DNA from: DATBLE01 sp050258035
GTDB taxonomy: Bacteria; Actinomycetota; Thermoleophilia; Gaiellales; Gaiellaceae
Direction: 5' to 3'
NCBI GenBank assembly: GCA_050258035.1
Contig: JBLMYA010000039.1
Location: forward strand, 49,298 to 113,297
Length of the DNA stretch: 64,000 bases
Shown one piece after another: positions 1-8,353 of the stretch (its first letter is position 1; every line of letters starts with the position of its first letter). The position numbers and the translations under genes are program-made. Below the pieces are notes generated by a model. The model saw only the letters and a list, made by a program, of their open reading frames with translations, was not told the DNA's origin and ran no database searches.

Positions 1-423
1 GACGCCGTAGCCCATTCCGGTCTCCTCCAGCCCGATCCGGTGGTTGCCGTCGATCAGCCCCACGGTGGGGAAGTTCTGGACACCTGAGAAGCCGATCCGC
101 TTCAGCTCCTCCAGGAAGACCGGCATCAACCGGAACGGGTCGGTCCCGCAGACGCCGGCAAGCACAGGGGTCTCCTTCACGACGGGGAGCACCTCGGCGG
201 CCATCTCCACCACGATCGCGTTCGCGTCGCCGTACGGCATCAGCCCGGCGAGCGATCCGCGCCCGGCCATCCGGTAGCGGCCCGAGTTATAGATGATGAT
301 CAGGTCGCACCCGCCGGCCTCGGCGCACTTGGCCGAGAGCCCGGTGCCCGCGCCGGCACCGATGATCGGCTTGCCGGCGTCGATCTGCGCCCGCAGCCGG
401 GCAAGCGCCTCCTGCCTGGTCAT
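1..423 (-). CDS. Phosphoenolpyruvate hydrolase-like TIM-barrel protein, partial
   Basis: This open frame starts at ATG 423 and runs off the left edge, so only about 141 N-terminal residues are present. The start MTRQEALARLRAQI, the stretch GAGAGTGLSAKCAEAGG near residues 22-38 and the segment IIIYNSGRYRMAGRG are typical of the PEP-hydrolase/TIM-barrel signal-transduction family (the PF09370 type). That family is usually encoded next to Tm-1-like/UPF0261 proteins. Here the start overlaps the stop of that partner by four bases (ATGA), so the two are almost certainly translated together. The actual reaction is not established by sequence. Confidence 0.8.
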   Translation of the reverse strand, partial: MTRQEALARLRAQIDAGKPIIGAGAGTGLSAKCAEAGGCDLIIIYNSGRYRMAGRGSLAGLMPYGDANAIVVEMAAEVLPVVKETPVLAGVCGTDPFRLMPVFLEELKRIGFSGVQNFPTVGLIDGNHRIGLEETGMGYGV

Positions 424-1634
424 TTCCTCTCCTCCTGGATCAGCTCGTGCAGTCGATCGGCCATCGCGTCGGCGAACGCCGGGTCGTTCACGTCCAGATC
501 GAGCTCGTGCAGCTCGACGTTCGGGCCGAGGCCCCCGCGCAGCGCCGCGAACAGGGCCTCGTCCGCGGCCGCGTCGTGGAATGGCCCGCCTTCCGTGGCG
601 ATCATCGACACGCCCTCGAGCGGGACGAAGAGCGCGGTCGGCCCCTTCGCCGAGGAGAGCTTGCGCGCGATCCGGCGCCCCAGCTCTGCACACTCCTCGG
701 GTGTCGTCCGCATGAGCGTGACGGTCGGGTTGTGGACGTAGATGTTGCGGCCCTCGAACTGCGGCGGCAGCGTCTCCCGCGGGCCGAAGTTGACCATGTC
801 GAGCGCCCCGAGCGAGACCACCTGCGGCAGCCCGAGCTCCCCCGCCGCCTCGAGCCGGTCGGGGCCCGCCGACAGCACGCCGCCGACGAGGTCGTCCGCG
901 AGCTCGGTCGTGGTGAGGTCGAGGACCCCCGCGAGGAAGCCGCCGCGCGCCAGCGCCTCCATCGACTGGCCGCCCGTGCCGGTGGCGTGGAAGACGAGCA
1001 CCTCGTAGCCCAGCTCCTCCAGCCGCTCGCGCGCGCGCGTGACGGCGGGAGTCGTCACCCCGAACATCGTCGCCCCGATCAACGGCCGTGCGTCACCGCT
1101 CTCGGGGACCGACATCTCGGCCATCCCGGCAATCGCGCCGGCGGCGTTCGAGAGGATCCGCTCCGAGATCCGGTTCAGCCCGGAGATGTCGACGACCGAG
1201 TAGGTCATCGACACGTCGCTTGCGCCGACGTACGGCCGGGTGTCGCCGGAGGCGACCGTCGACACGATCAGCTTCGGGACGCCGACCGGAAGCACGCGCA
1301 TCGCGGCCGCGCCGATCGACGAGTTGCCCGAGCCGCCGACACAGAGGATCCCGTCGAGCCGGCCCTCCTCGTGCAGCCGCGCGGCGACGGCGGCGGCACC
1401 GCGGCACATCGCCTCGACGGCGGCGCCCCGGTCGCCTCCCGCGCGGAGCGCGGCCACGTCTGCGCCAGCCGCAGCGGCGACCTCACCCTGCGTCACGTCG
1501 GCGTCGATCTGCGGCTCGAAGACCCCCGCATCGACGACGACGACGTCGACGCCCTGCTCCCGCAGCCGGTCGCGGAGGTACCCGTACTCCTTCCCCTTCG
1601 TGTCGAGCGTGCCGAGGAGGACGACGGTCGTCAT
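420..1634 (-). CDS. Tm-1-like ATP-binding domain protein (UPF0261 family)
   Basis: The 404-residue protein begins MTTVVLLGTLDTKGKEYGYL, the N-terminal hallmark of the UPF0261/Tm-1-like family, and has the usual family length. A glycine-rich segment GVGGSGNSS-like (residues about 100-108) lies in the nucleotide-binding half. Biochemical function is poorly known. The plant relative Tm-1 binds ATP and a viral replicase, but that says little about bacteria. It is the seventh gene of the minus-strand block headed by livH, and its stop overlaps the start of the TIM-barrel gene. A TAGGAT box lies 9 bp before the ATG, so it may also have its own promoter. Confidence 0.85.
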   Translation of the reverse strand: MTTVVLLGTLDTKGKEYGYLRDRLREQGVDVVVVDAGVFEPQIDADVTQGEVAAAAGADVAALRAGGDRGAAVEAMCRGAAAVAARLHEEGRLDGILCVGGSGNSSIGAAAMRVLPVGVPKLIVSTVASGDTRPYVGASDVSMTYSVVDISGLNRISERILSNAAGAIAGMAEMSVPESGDARPLIGATMFGVTTPAVTRARERLEELGYEVLVFHATGTGGQSMEALARGGFLAGVLDLTTTELADDLVGGVLSAGPDRLEAAGELGLPQVVSLGALDMVNFGPRETLPPQFEGRNIYVHNPTVTLMRTTPEECAELGRRIARKLSSAKGPTALFVPLEGVSMIATEGGPFHDAAADEALFAALRGGLGPNVELHELDLDVNDPAFADAMADRLHELIQEERK

Positions 1635-1646
1635 GCCGAGTCGATC

Positions 1647-2528
1647 CTACTGCGGTTGAGAGGGGCGCCAGACGGGGTTCGTGTCGTCGTCCTTGCCCGA
1701 GGTGAGCTGCGTCTCCGTCTTCCCCTCGTCGACCCAGATCGCGCCGTCGCGGGAGAACCCGATCGACCCGTCGGGAGCGAACGCCGGCTGGATCGCGTCG
1801 ATGCTGGAGGTGGTGACCCGGTGCGCGCGCGTTCCGTTCGCGGCGACTCTGAAGATTTCGTAGTGGGCGAGGTTCGCGTTGCTCTGGAACGCCAGCGTCC
1901 TGCCGTCGGGTGACCACGCGGGCAGACCGCTCGATCCTCCGAGCCTTGTCACGGCGCGGATCCCCGTGCCGTCGGCGTTCATCACGAAGATCTCACGGTT
2001 CTGGAAGCCCGGCTTGCGGTAGTCGTAGGCGATCAGCTTGCCGTCCGGCGAGTACGCGGGGTCCTGAGCGCTGCCCAGCCCGCGGCCGACCCGGTGCGCC
2101 TTCCCGCCTGCAGCCGGAGCGGCGAAAAGCGCGCCCTCCCGCGAGAAGACGATCCGCCTGCCGTCCGCCGACCAGGAGGGGTGCTCGTCGCCCTGCTCGG
2201 TGTCCGTCAGCCGGCGGGTGCCGGTGCCGTCGGCATTCATGACGTAGATATGCGCGATCCCGTCGCGAGCGCTCGAGAACGCGAGCTCCGCACCGTCTGG
2301 CGACCAGGCCGGCTGCAACTGGAAGAAGAGCCCGGCCGGCGTCGATGGATCGCCTTTCTGCCTCGTCAGCCGCCGCGCGTGCTTGCCGTCGGCATCGGCG
2401 CCGAAGATCGCGTAGTCGCCGTCCTTGACGCTGACGAACACCATCGCCCGGGGCCCCGTCGGCGACGATCCGCCGCAGCCGGCGAGGACGAGCGCGGCGA
2501 GCGCGGCAACGGCAAGTGCACGCCGCAT
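1647..2528 (-). CDS. TolB-like WD40/PD40 beta-propeller lipoprotein
   Basis: The 293-residue product starts with a lipoprotein signal peptide ending in LAGC (cysteine near residue 18), so it should be lipid-anchored outside the membrane. After it come repeated PD40 blades with the signature pattern of WSPDG (for example PAWSPDG, PSWSADG, PAYSPDG), as in the C-terminal propeller of TolB. No TolB N-terminal domain is present. It begins one base after the livF stop, which places it in the transporter operon. It could be a ligand-capturing or scaffold lipoprotein for that importer, but this is inferred from position only. Confidence 0.75.
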   Translation of the reverse strand: MRRALAVAALAALVLAGCGGSSPTGPRAMVFVSVKDGDYAIFGADADGKHARRLTRQKGDPSTPAGLFFQLQPAWSPDGAELAFSSARDGIAHIYVMNADGTGTRRLTDTEQGDEHPSWSADGRRIVFSREGALFAAPAAGGKAHRVGRGLGSAQDPAYSPDGKLIAYDYRKPGFQNREIFVMNADGTGIRAVTRLGGSSGLPAWSPDGRTLAFQSNANLAHYEIFRVAANGTRAHRVTTSSIDAIQPAFAPDGSIGFSRDGAIWVDEGKTETQLTSGKDDDTNPVWRPSQPQ

Positions 2529-2529
2529 G

Positions 2530-3252
2530 TCAGTGCGAAACGGGCTCGACGCCGAGGTACCGCCGCTGGAGCTCCGGATCGCCCGAGAGCTCGGTCGCGG
2601 TCGTCTCGGCTGCGATCTCGCCGCCCATCATGACCAGCTGGCGGTCGGCGATCGCGGTCGCCATCCCCAGGTTCTGCTCGATCAGCAGGATACGGAGGCC
2701 CTCCTGCTCGAGTCTCTTGAACGTCTCGATCAGCATCTCGATGATCGTCGGCGCAAGTCCCTCCGAGGGCTCGTCCATGATCAGGAGCGTCGGGTTGGTG
2801 ACGAGCGCACGCCCGATCGCAAGCATCTGCTGCTCGCCACCCGACAGCTGCGCGCCGCCGTTGCGCTTCCGCTCGGCCAGCCGCGGAAAGAGCTGGTACA
2901 CGCTTTCGATCGTCCAGCGACGGGAGCCGTTTCCGCGCGCCGACATCCGCAGGTGCTCGTCGACGGTCAGCGACGGGAAGAGACGGCGGCCCTGGGGGAC
3001 GTAGCCGATCCCGAGGTTCGCGATCCTGTGGGAGCTCATGCCGACGAGCTCCCGCCCGCCGAAACGTACGGATCCCGACACTCTTGGCGGGCTGATGCCC
3101 ATGATCGACGAGCAGAGCGTGGTCTTGCCCATGCCGTTCCGGCCGACGATCGCGACCGCCTGCTCGCCGAGCTCGAAGGAGATGTCCTGGAGCACGTGCG
3201 CGCTGCCGTAGTGCGCGTGCAAACCCTCGACGGCGAGTACGGCGTCACTCAT
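2530..3252 (-). CDS. livF: Branched-chain amino acid type ABC transporter ATPase LivF
   Basis: 240 residues, the usual LivF length. Walker A is GRNGMGKTTL (about residues 36-45), the ABC signature is LSGGEQQML, and Walker B is LLIMDEPSEGL. The MG in Walker A and the SEGLAP run after Walker B are typical of the LivF rather than the LivG subgroup. It pairs with LivG to power the LivHM permease. The start ATG 3252 overlaps the end of livG by 8 bp. Confidence 0.93.
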   Translation of the reverse strand: MSDAVLAVEGLHAHYGSAHVLQDISFELGEQAVAIVGRNGMGKTTLCSSIMGISPPRVSGSVRFGGRELVGMSSHRIANLGIGYVPQGRRLFPSLTVDEHLRMSARGNGSRRWTIESVYQLFPRLAERKRNGGAQLSGGEQQMLAIGRALVTNPTLLIMDEPSEGLAPTIIEMLIETFKRLEQEGLRILLIEQNLGMATAIADRQLVMMGGEIAAETTATELSGDPELQRRYLGVEPVSH

Positions 3253-4024
3253 TGCGGTACCCCCGGCCGAGGTAGAGATCGTGGACGAGCTGGTTTGCGC
3301 GGATCTCGTCGGGCGTGCCCTCGACGATCACGCGCCCGTCGTGCATCATCGTCACCCGCTCGGCGACGCGGAGGGCCACGTCCATGTCGTGCTCGATCAC
3401 GATCAGAGTGATGTCCCGTCCCAGCGCGAGCAGGAGCTCGGTGAGGAGCTGCCGCTCCCCACGTGACAGACCGGAGCAGGGCTCGTCGAGCATCAGCATC
3501 CGTGGTTCGGCGGCGAGCGCGATTGCCAGCGCTACCTGCCGGTGCTCTCCATGCGAGAGCGGCCCGCAGATCTCGGAGAGCTTGTGGTCGATCGCGGCGC
3601 GCCGCGCCGCCTCCCGGGCGCGCTCGCGGTACTCGGAATCTCTGCGCATCTTCACGGGGCGCAGATGCCCACCGTGGACGCCGAGCACGGAGAGGTAGAT
3701 GTTGTCCTCGACCGTCAGCCCCGCGAGAAGGCGGGACTGCTGGTAGGTCCGCGCGAGCCCCATCGGCGTCCGCGCGCGCGCCGGGAGCGCGGTCACGTCA
3801 CGGCCGAAGAGCTCGACCGTCCCCGCCGTGGCGGGAAAGTCGCCGCAGATCACGTTGAAGAGCGTGGTCTTTCCGGCGCCGTTCGGGCCGAGGATCGCGC
3901 GACGCTCGCCGTGTGCGACCTCGAGATCGACGTCGCGAACCGCGTGGAGACCGCCGAACCGCCGGCCGACCCCCCGCAGGCGGAGGGTCGGCTCGGCGTG
4001 CTCGGCTGCTGGTGCTTCGGTCAA
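3245..4024 (-). CDS. livG: Branched-chain amino acid type ABC transporter ATPase LivG
   Basis: 259 residues with Walker A GPNGAGKTTLFN, the LivG-type sequence GLARTYQQSRL near residue 90, signature LSHGEHRQV (an H replaces the second G of LSGGE) and Walker B MLMLDEPCSGL. The start codon is TTG at 4024, four bases after the stop of the solute-binding protein gene. It ends by overlapping livF. Substrate could be branched-chain or other amino acids, amides or short organic acids, since this family is broad. Confidence 0.92.
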   Translation of the reverse strand: MTEAPAAEHAEPTLRLRGVGRRFGGLHAVRDVDLEVAHGERRAILGPNGAGKTTLFNVICGDFPATAGTVELFGRDVTALPARARTPMGLARTYQQSRLLAGLTVEDNIYLSVLGVHGGHLRPVKMRRDSEYRERAREAARRAAIDHKLSEICGPLSHGEHRQVALAIALAAEPRMLMLDEPCSGLSRGERQLLTELLLALGRDITLIVIEHDMDVALRVAERVTMMHDGRVIVEGTPDEIRANQLVHDLYLGRGYRNE

Positions 4025-4028
4025 GCGG

Positions 4029-5432
4029 CTACTTGATCACCTGGTTCGTGACCTTGCCCCCGGAGACGACCTTGATCTTGCCCTGCCAGGGTGTCTTCAC
4101 CTTCTTGCACGGAGGCTGCGTGCGCCCGGGCGGAGGGCTCGACGGCGTGAAGAGGCCGCCGAACGACTGATCCACCGTAGGCACGTACGCAACCACCTGC
4201 GGGGCAACCGACCCGTCCTTCTGTCTGACGAGCTGGAGCTGATACTCGTCCTGGATCGCCTGCCGCCGCGAGTCGAGGTGGAGTACGCCTCCGCCGGAGA
4301 GCTGGAACGGCGCGCCCTTGATCGCCCTCGGCAACGCGTTGTCGAGCTTGGCGCCGGTGGCACCGGGCGCCTTCTGCAGCCCCTGGACCAGGGCCCACGC
4401 GGCCATGTAGTAGTTGTAGACGAAGCCGTCGTCGGCCGGCAGCTTCGGGTACAGCTTGTTCATGAACGCGCGATACGCGTCAATGGTCGGAGTGTGCACG
4501 CCGGGAGCGTTGCCGAAACCGCCGACGTACGCGCCGACGAGCTTCGGGGCAACGACCTTGTCGGCGCCGAGGAAGCCGAAGAACAGGTTGCCGATCCACT
4601 GCTTCGGATTCAGCTTGCCGTACGCCTGCTCGAACGCCTTCAGCATGGCCGACGTCCCGGTTCCGCCGATGGTCGAGAAGTACCCGTCCACCTGGTTCGG
4701 GTTCGGCAGCTGGCGGACGAACGGCGCGTAGTCCGTGGTGTTCAGCGGCGGGAAGACGCGCTTGACGATGTCGCCGCCGACCGCGCAGAAGTCGGCGATC
4801 ATGCCGGCCGCGGACGTCCAGCCGAAGCTGTAGTCGTCCTCGATGATCGCAGCCTTCCTCCAGCCGAGCTTCTTGTAGGCGATCTCGCCGATACCCGCAT
4901 TCCACTGGGCGCCGTCGCCGTGGTAGCGGAACATGTTCTTCGGCGCGATCTGCATCGTCGGATCCTGGGACCCGGCGGTGCCGATGATGAACGTCTTCGT
5001 CGGATGTGACTTCGCGTAGTTCGCGATCGAGACCGCCTCGTCGCCGGACAGCGGGCCGATCATGACGTCCGCGTTCAGCTTCTCCATCAGGCGCTTGGTC
5101 TCGCTGATCGCCAGCGGCACGGTGTCGTTCCCGCAGCCGTAGCCGACGATCTGGATCGGCGTGCTGCCCGCCTTGATGCCGGTCATGCCGGCAGACGGCT
5201 TGGCATGGCTCTTGGTCTTGCCGCCGGCAAACCGCGCGAACGCGCCCTGCGCCCCGCCGATGTCGTAGTCGTAGCCGAACGCGAAGGCCCCCTTGCAGTC
5301 GGTCATGATCGCGACCTTCACGGTCTTGACGTGCGACGCGGCGAGCGACGTCGTCGTCCAGACGGCAAGCGCGGCGACGGCGACGGCTAGGACCGCCGCC
5401 GTCTTCCAGCTACGCAGCTTGTAGCTCGTCAC
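4029..5432 (-). CDS. Periplasmic/extracellular solute-binding protein of Liv-type ABC transporter
   Basis: I start this gene at GTG 5432, not the upstream ATG, because GGGAGGAGGG lies 8 bp before it and the protein then opens with a signal peptide: basic residues, then a hydrophobic run AAVLAVAVAALAV, then a cleavage-like TSLAAS. The mature part (467 residues overall) is a type I periplasmic-binding fold of the LivJ/AmiC class with KVAIMTDCKG at its start. It carries an unusually proline-rich, basic C-terminal tail after FGGLFTPSSPPP. It supplies ligand to LivHM. Its own promoter is annotated upstream, so it can probably be made in excess over the membrane subunits. Confidence 0.88.
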   Translation of the reverse strand: MTSYKLRSWKTAAVLAVAVAALAVWTTTSLAASHVKTVKVAIMTDCKGAFAFGYDYDIGGAQGAFARFAGGKTKSHAKPSAGMTGIKAGSTPIQIVGYGCGNDTVPLAISETKRLMEKLNADVMIGPLSGDEAVSIANYAKSHPTKTFIIGTAGSQDPTMQIAPKNMFRYHGDGAQWNAGIGEIAYKKLGWRKAAIIEDDYSFGWTSAAGMIADFCAVGGDIVKRVFPPLNTTDYAPFVRQLPNPNQVDGYFSTIGGTGTSAMLKAFEQAYGKLNPKQWIGNLFFGFLGADKVVAPKLVGAYVGGFGNAPGVHTPTIDAYRAFMNKLYPKLPADDGFVYNYYMAAWALVQGLQKAPGATGAKLDNALPRAIKGAPFQLSGGGVLHLDSRRQAIQDEYQLQLVRQKDGSVAPQVVAYVPTVDQSFGGLFTPSSPPPGRTQPPCKKVKTPWQGKIKVVSGGKVTNQVIK

Positions 5433-5474
5433 TGGTAGTGCCCTCCTCCCTCTCGTGTTCCGAAGGTGCGCGCG

Positions 5475-5504
5475 ATTCTCGCGCAGTGCTGACACAACTT
5501 TCAA
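5475..5504 (-). promoter_or_regulatory. Promoter for the solute-binding protein gene, with overlapping palindrome
   Basis: On the minus strand TTGAAA (5499-5504) is followed after 18 bp by GAGAAT (5475-5480), about 40 bp before GTG 5432. A perfect GCGCGA-TTC-TCGCGC inverted repeat (5470-5484) covers the -10, which would suit a repressor site. The -10 match is only moderate, so this is a sequence-based suggestion. Confidence 0.45.
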
Positions 5505-5525
5505 GCTGGTCGGTAGATGCCTTTG

Positions 5526-6614
5526 TCATTTCGCCGGCTCGGTCGCCGGGACGGAAGTCGAGTCGCCGCTCTTCGATCCGCGTCGCTCCTCGAACAACTT
5601 TCCCCAGAGGCCCATGAGCCCATCTGGTGAGACGACGACGATCGCCAAAAAGATAACCCCGATGATCGTGTTGAAGCTGCCGCCGAAGAGCGTGCCGCCG
5701 AGGCCGAGCCCCGGGATGTGCGTGTTCGAGGTGATGTAGTTCTGCATCAGGATGAAGGCGAAGGCGCCGACCCAGGCTCCCTCGATCCGGATCAGGCCTC
5801 CGATCACGGCCATGATCAGCAGGCTGATCGTCTGAGGGAGGTCGACGTCTCCCGGCGAGACCTGGCCGGCCCACCAGCCGTAGAGCACGCCGCCGAGCGC
5901 AGCGACGAACGCCGCGAACGTGAATGCGAGCGTCCGGTGCAGAGGCACCGCATAGCCGAGCGAACTCATCCGGATCGGCTCGTCCCGGACGCCCTGCAGG
6001 CTGAGGCCGAACGGGGTGCGGATCAGGTATCGGCTGAGGAGATAGACGAAGATCGCCGTTCCGAGCGCGATGTAGTAGAGCCGGTTCGGATGCGCCAGGA
6101 TGCTGCCGACCCATCCCGGTGTGTACCGGTTGATGCCGCCGATGCCCGAGAAACCGGAGATCTTGGTCACCTGCCCGAGCGTGTAGGTGGCGATCACGGA
6201 GTAGGTGAGCGTGATCATCAGGAAGTAGATGCCCGTGCTCCGCGAGGCGACGGCGCCCCCGATCAGGCCGATGACGGTGGTCGCCCCGATGGCGACCACC
6301 AGTGCCAGCGTCGGGTCCCAGCCGAGATGAAGGCCCTTCGAGGTCCCGCCCGGGCCTCCCTTCGTCGCGAGGTTGCCGAGGATGATCCCGGCGATGCCGA
6401 AGAGCGCGGTCTGCGCGAGGGACACCATCCCGCCGTAGGCGGACAGGAAGATCAGGCTCGACGCGGCGATGCCGAAGATGAAGGTCTCGATGAGGATCTG
6501 GTGGGCCCAGTACTGGCTGAACCCGGCAGCCGGCCAGATGATCACGAAGACGAGGGCCGCGGCCGCGATCGTCCGCTCGACCTGCTGCTGGCGCGTCCAG
6601 GTGGACGGATTCAC
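5526..6614 (-). CDS. livM: Branched-chain amino acid type ABC transporter permease LivM
   Basis: 362 residues with about nine to ten hydrophobic segments and the LivM features GGMVSLAQTALFGIAG and, near the C-terminus, FLAIVVVSPDGLMGLWG. The start is GTG 6614, which overlaps the livH stop as GTGA. A much longer frame runs upstream across livH and the VOC gene but is a high-GC artefact. It forms the membrane channel with LivH. Confidence 0.92.
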   Translation of the reverse strand: MNPSTWTRQQQVERTIAAAALVFVIIWPAAGFSQYWAHQILIETFIFGIAASSLIFLSAYGGMVSLAQTALFGIAGIILGNLATKGGPGGTSKGLHLGWDPTLALVVAIGATTVIGLIGGAVASRSTGIYFLMITLTYSVIATYTLGQVTKISGFSGIGGINRYTPGWVGSILAHPNRLYYIALGTAIFVYLLSRYLIRTPFGLSLQGVRDEPIRMSSLGYAVPLHRTLAFTFAAFVAALGGVLYGWWAGQVSPGDVDLPQTISLLIMAVIGGLIRIEGAWVGAFAFILMQNYITSNTHIPGLGLGGTLFGGSFNTIIGVIFLAIVVVSPDGLMGLWGKLFEERRGSKSGDSTSVPATEPAK

Positions 6615-7762
6615 GCATCCCTCCCGAACAGTCCGCGCGGACGGAACGAGAGGACGAGCGCGATCAAGACGAACGTGACGATCGTCGAATACTGGGTGCA
6701 GCAGTCGGACCCGGTGGTCGGCAGGTACGACGCGGCGAAGTTGGCGACGAACGCGTAGAGGAGCGCCCCTGCGGCGGCGCCGAAGATCGAGCCCATGCCG
6801 CCGACGATCACGACGACGAGCGAGTTGAGCAGCCACTGACCGTCCTGCCCGGAGGAGATGTTCGACTGCGACGCCCAGACGACGGCGCCGAGCGCGGCGA
6901 GGCCACAGCCGACCGCGAACGTGATCGCGAACGTGACCTGGATGTTGATCCCGAGCGCCGAGGTCATCTTCTCGTCGTCGACACCAGCCCGGATCTTCAT
7001 GCCGGTCTTCGTCCGGTAGAGCCACAGCCACAGACCCACACCGACGGCGACGCCGATCGCGAGCATGACGAGGCGGGCGACCGAGTACTGCACGCCGGCC
7101 ACATGGAGGTTGACGAACCTGTCGGTCCAGCCCGGCCACGTCAGATCGACGGCATTGCCTCCGAACCGCTGACCCTGGGAGACGTTCCGCGGGAAGTGGG
7201 CGATGATCTGGTCGGCGACGATCACCGAGACCGCAATCGTGATGAGCGCCTGGCGAAGCTCCTGCCCTTGTGTCCAGCGGAGGAATGCCTGCTGGACGAG
7301 GAGCCCCACGACCATGATGCACGGCGCCGCCACCAGCAGCGGAACGAGCCACTCCCAGGTGTTCACCTGGCTCGAGTCGAGCGAGAAGCCCTGGCCGGTC
7401 ATCCCCTGCTGGATCTCGTAGGCGATGTACCCGGCCAGGAGGTAGAAGGCGCCGTGAGCCATGTTCACTGTCCGCATCAACCCGAAGATCAAGGCGAAGC
7501 CGCTCGCGACGATGAAGAGCGCCGAGGCGAAGGTGAGCGAGTCGAGCACGACCTTGAGGAAGTCCTTCGGGTCGTGCCAGGCGGAGCCGAACGTGGTCGT
7601 GCGCCAGTTGCCGCCGCCGAACGGCTGCACCTTGGTGAGGAAGAGGACGTACGTGAGCGCGAACGCGATCAGCGCGATCACGATGTACACGGGCCATCTG
7701 CGCCAGGTCAGCCACGAGCTGACCTGCTCCCGATCGGGGACTCGTGCCGACAGCGCGCTCAA
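6611..7762 (-). CDS. livH: Branched-chain amino acid type ABC transporter permease LivH
   Basis: A polytopic permease of about 383 residues with the LivH-type run FALIFGLMRTVNMAHGAFYLL and, later, GMGSIFGAAAGALLYA. No ATG or GTG sits in a sensible place. I choose TTG 7762 because a TTGAAA-18-TACGGT promoter ends 9 bp before it and the upstream VOC gene stops at 7819. The N-terminus is about 50 residues longer than a minimal LivH and includes an extra hydrophobic segment before a soluble loop. It is the first gene of the minus-strand transporter block. Confidence 0.85.
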   Translation of the reverse strand: MSALSARVPDREQVSSWLTWRRWPVYIVIALIAFALTYVLFLTKVQPFGGGNWRTTTFGSAWHDPKDFLKVVLDSLTFASALFIVASGFALIFGLMRTVNMAHGAFYLLAGYIAYEIQQGMTGQGFSLDSSQVNTWEWLVPLLVAAPCIMVVGLLVQQAFLRWTQGQELRQALITIAVSVIVADQIIAHFPRNVSQGQRFGGNAVDLTWPGWTDRFVNLHVAGVQYSVARLVMLAIGVAVGVGLWLWLYRTKTGMKIRAGVDDEKMTSALGINIQVTFAITFAVGCGLAALGAVVWASQSNISSGQDGQWLLNSLVVVIVGGMGSIFGAAAGALLYAFVANFAASYLPTTGSDCCTQYSTIVTFVLIALVLSFRPRGLFGRDA

Positions 7763-7771
7763 CCGGAGCCG

Positions 7772-7801
7772 ACCGTACCAGGCAACCCGGCCCGCTTTCA
7801 A
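7772..7801 (-). promoter_or_regulatory. Promoter of the liv transporter block
   Basis: Minus-strand TTGAAA (7796-7801), an 18-bp spacer and TACGGT (7772-7777) form a good sigma-70 type promoter. The -10 ends 9 bp before TTG 7762, so the transcript would be nearly leaderless; there is no Shine-Dalgarno sequence. This placement decided the livH start. Confidence 0.55.
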
Positions 7802-7818
7802 ACGAGTGCGCGTGTGTG

Positions 7819-8292
7819 CTACGAGTGGTACAAGGTGGCGACCGCCGCCTCGCCCTCCTGCGGGGCGGAGTCCTCGAGCGGAACGATGTCCGCCTGCGTC
7901 GAGGGGGCGAGCGTGCTCCGGTCGGGCCAGTCGACCTCGAGCAGGTTCCCGGCGGGGTCGCGCAGGTAGAGCTGCACCCACCCCAGCGGATGGGCCCGCA
8001 TCGGAGTTCCGAACGCCGCCGAGTCGAGGACGCCCATCGCCTTCGCCCGCTCGTACAGCGCGTCGAAGTCGTCCACGTCGATGCCGAAGTGGTGGTGGAC
8101 GGTCGGATCGTCGCCCCCATCGCGCTCGAACAGGTGCAGCTGCGTCGACCCGAGACGGAGCCAGACGACGTTCCCGATCGGAAACTTCGCGGTCGGGATC
8201 CGCTCGGCACCGAGGAGCTCCTCGTAGAAACGGATCGACTCGGCCATGTCGTTCACGACGATCGAGACGTGGTTGATCCTGGTGGCGCTCAT
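7819..8292 (-). CDS. VOC (glyoxalase/dioxygenase superfamily) protein
   Basis: 157 residues. The N-terminal INHVSIVVNDM followed by RFYEELLGAERI is the first beta-alpha-beta module. A second half contains HHHFGIDVDDFDALYERAK and DPAGNLLEVDWP. Candidate metal ligands are the His in INHVS, the His cluster near residue 82 and the Glu in LLEVDW. These proteins are metal-dependent lyases, dioxygenases or isomerases; the substrate cannot be told. It is transcribed divergently from the LarA-like gene and no Shine-Dalgarno sequence is visible. Confidence 0.8.
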   Translation of the reverse strand: MSATRINHVSIVVNDMAESIRFYEELLGAERIPTAKFPIGNVVWLRLGSTQLHLFERDGGDDPTVHHHFGIDVDDFDALYERAKAMGVLDSAAFGTPMRAHPLGWVQLYLRDPAGNLLEVDWPDRSTLAPSTQADIVPLEDSAPQEGEAAVATLYHS

Positions 8293-8297
8293 GATCC

Positions 8298-8326
8298 TTG
8301 ACGCTACACGAGGCCGGTCATAGCCT
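8298..8326 (+). promoter_or_regulatory. Promoter of the LarA-like gene
   Basis: TTGACG (8298-8303), 17 bp, TAGCCT (8321-8326). A GAGGAGGGA Shine-Dalgarno stretch follows just before ATG 8354, so this transcript has a leader. It overlaps the divergent VOC promoter almost completely. Confidence 0.55.
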
Positions 8327-8330
8327 CCAA
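8301..8330 (-). promoter_or_regulatory. Promoter of the VOC gene, overlapping the divergent one
   Basis: On the minus strand TTGGAG (8325-8330), 18 bp, TAGCGT (8301-8306). The -10 ends 8 bp before ATG 8292, giving a leaderless or near-leaderless mRNA. The -10 of one promoter lies next to the -35 of the other, so polymerase can occupy only one at a time. Confidence 0.45.
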
Positions 8331-8353
8331 GGTGGTTTCGACGAGGAGGGAAG

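Noticed and set aside
6611..7981. ATG start at 7981 for LivH
   Set aside because: It would put the first 55 residues inside the VOC gene, with low-complexity Arg/Pro-rich sequence. The promoter at 7772-7801 supports TTG 7762.
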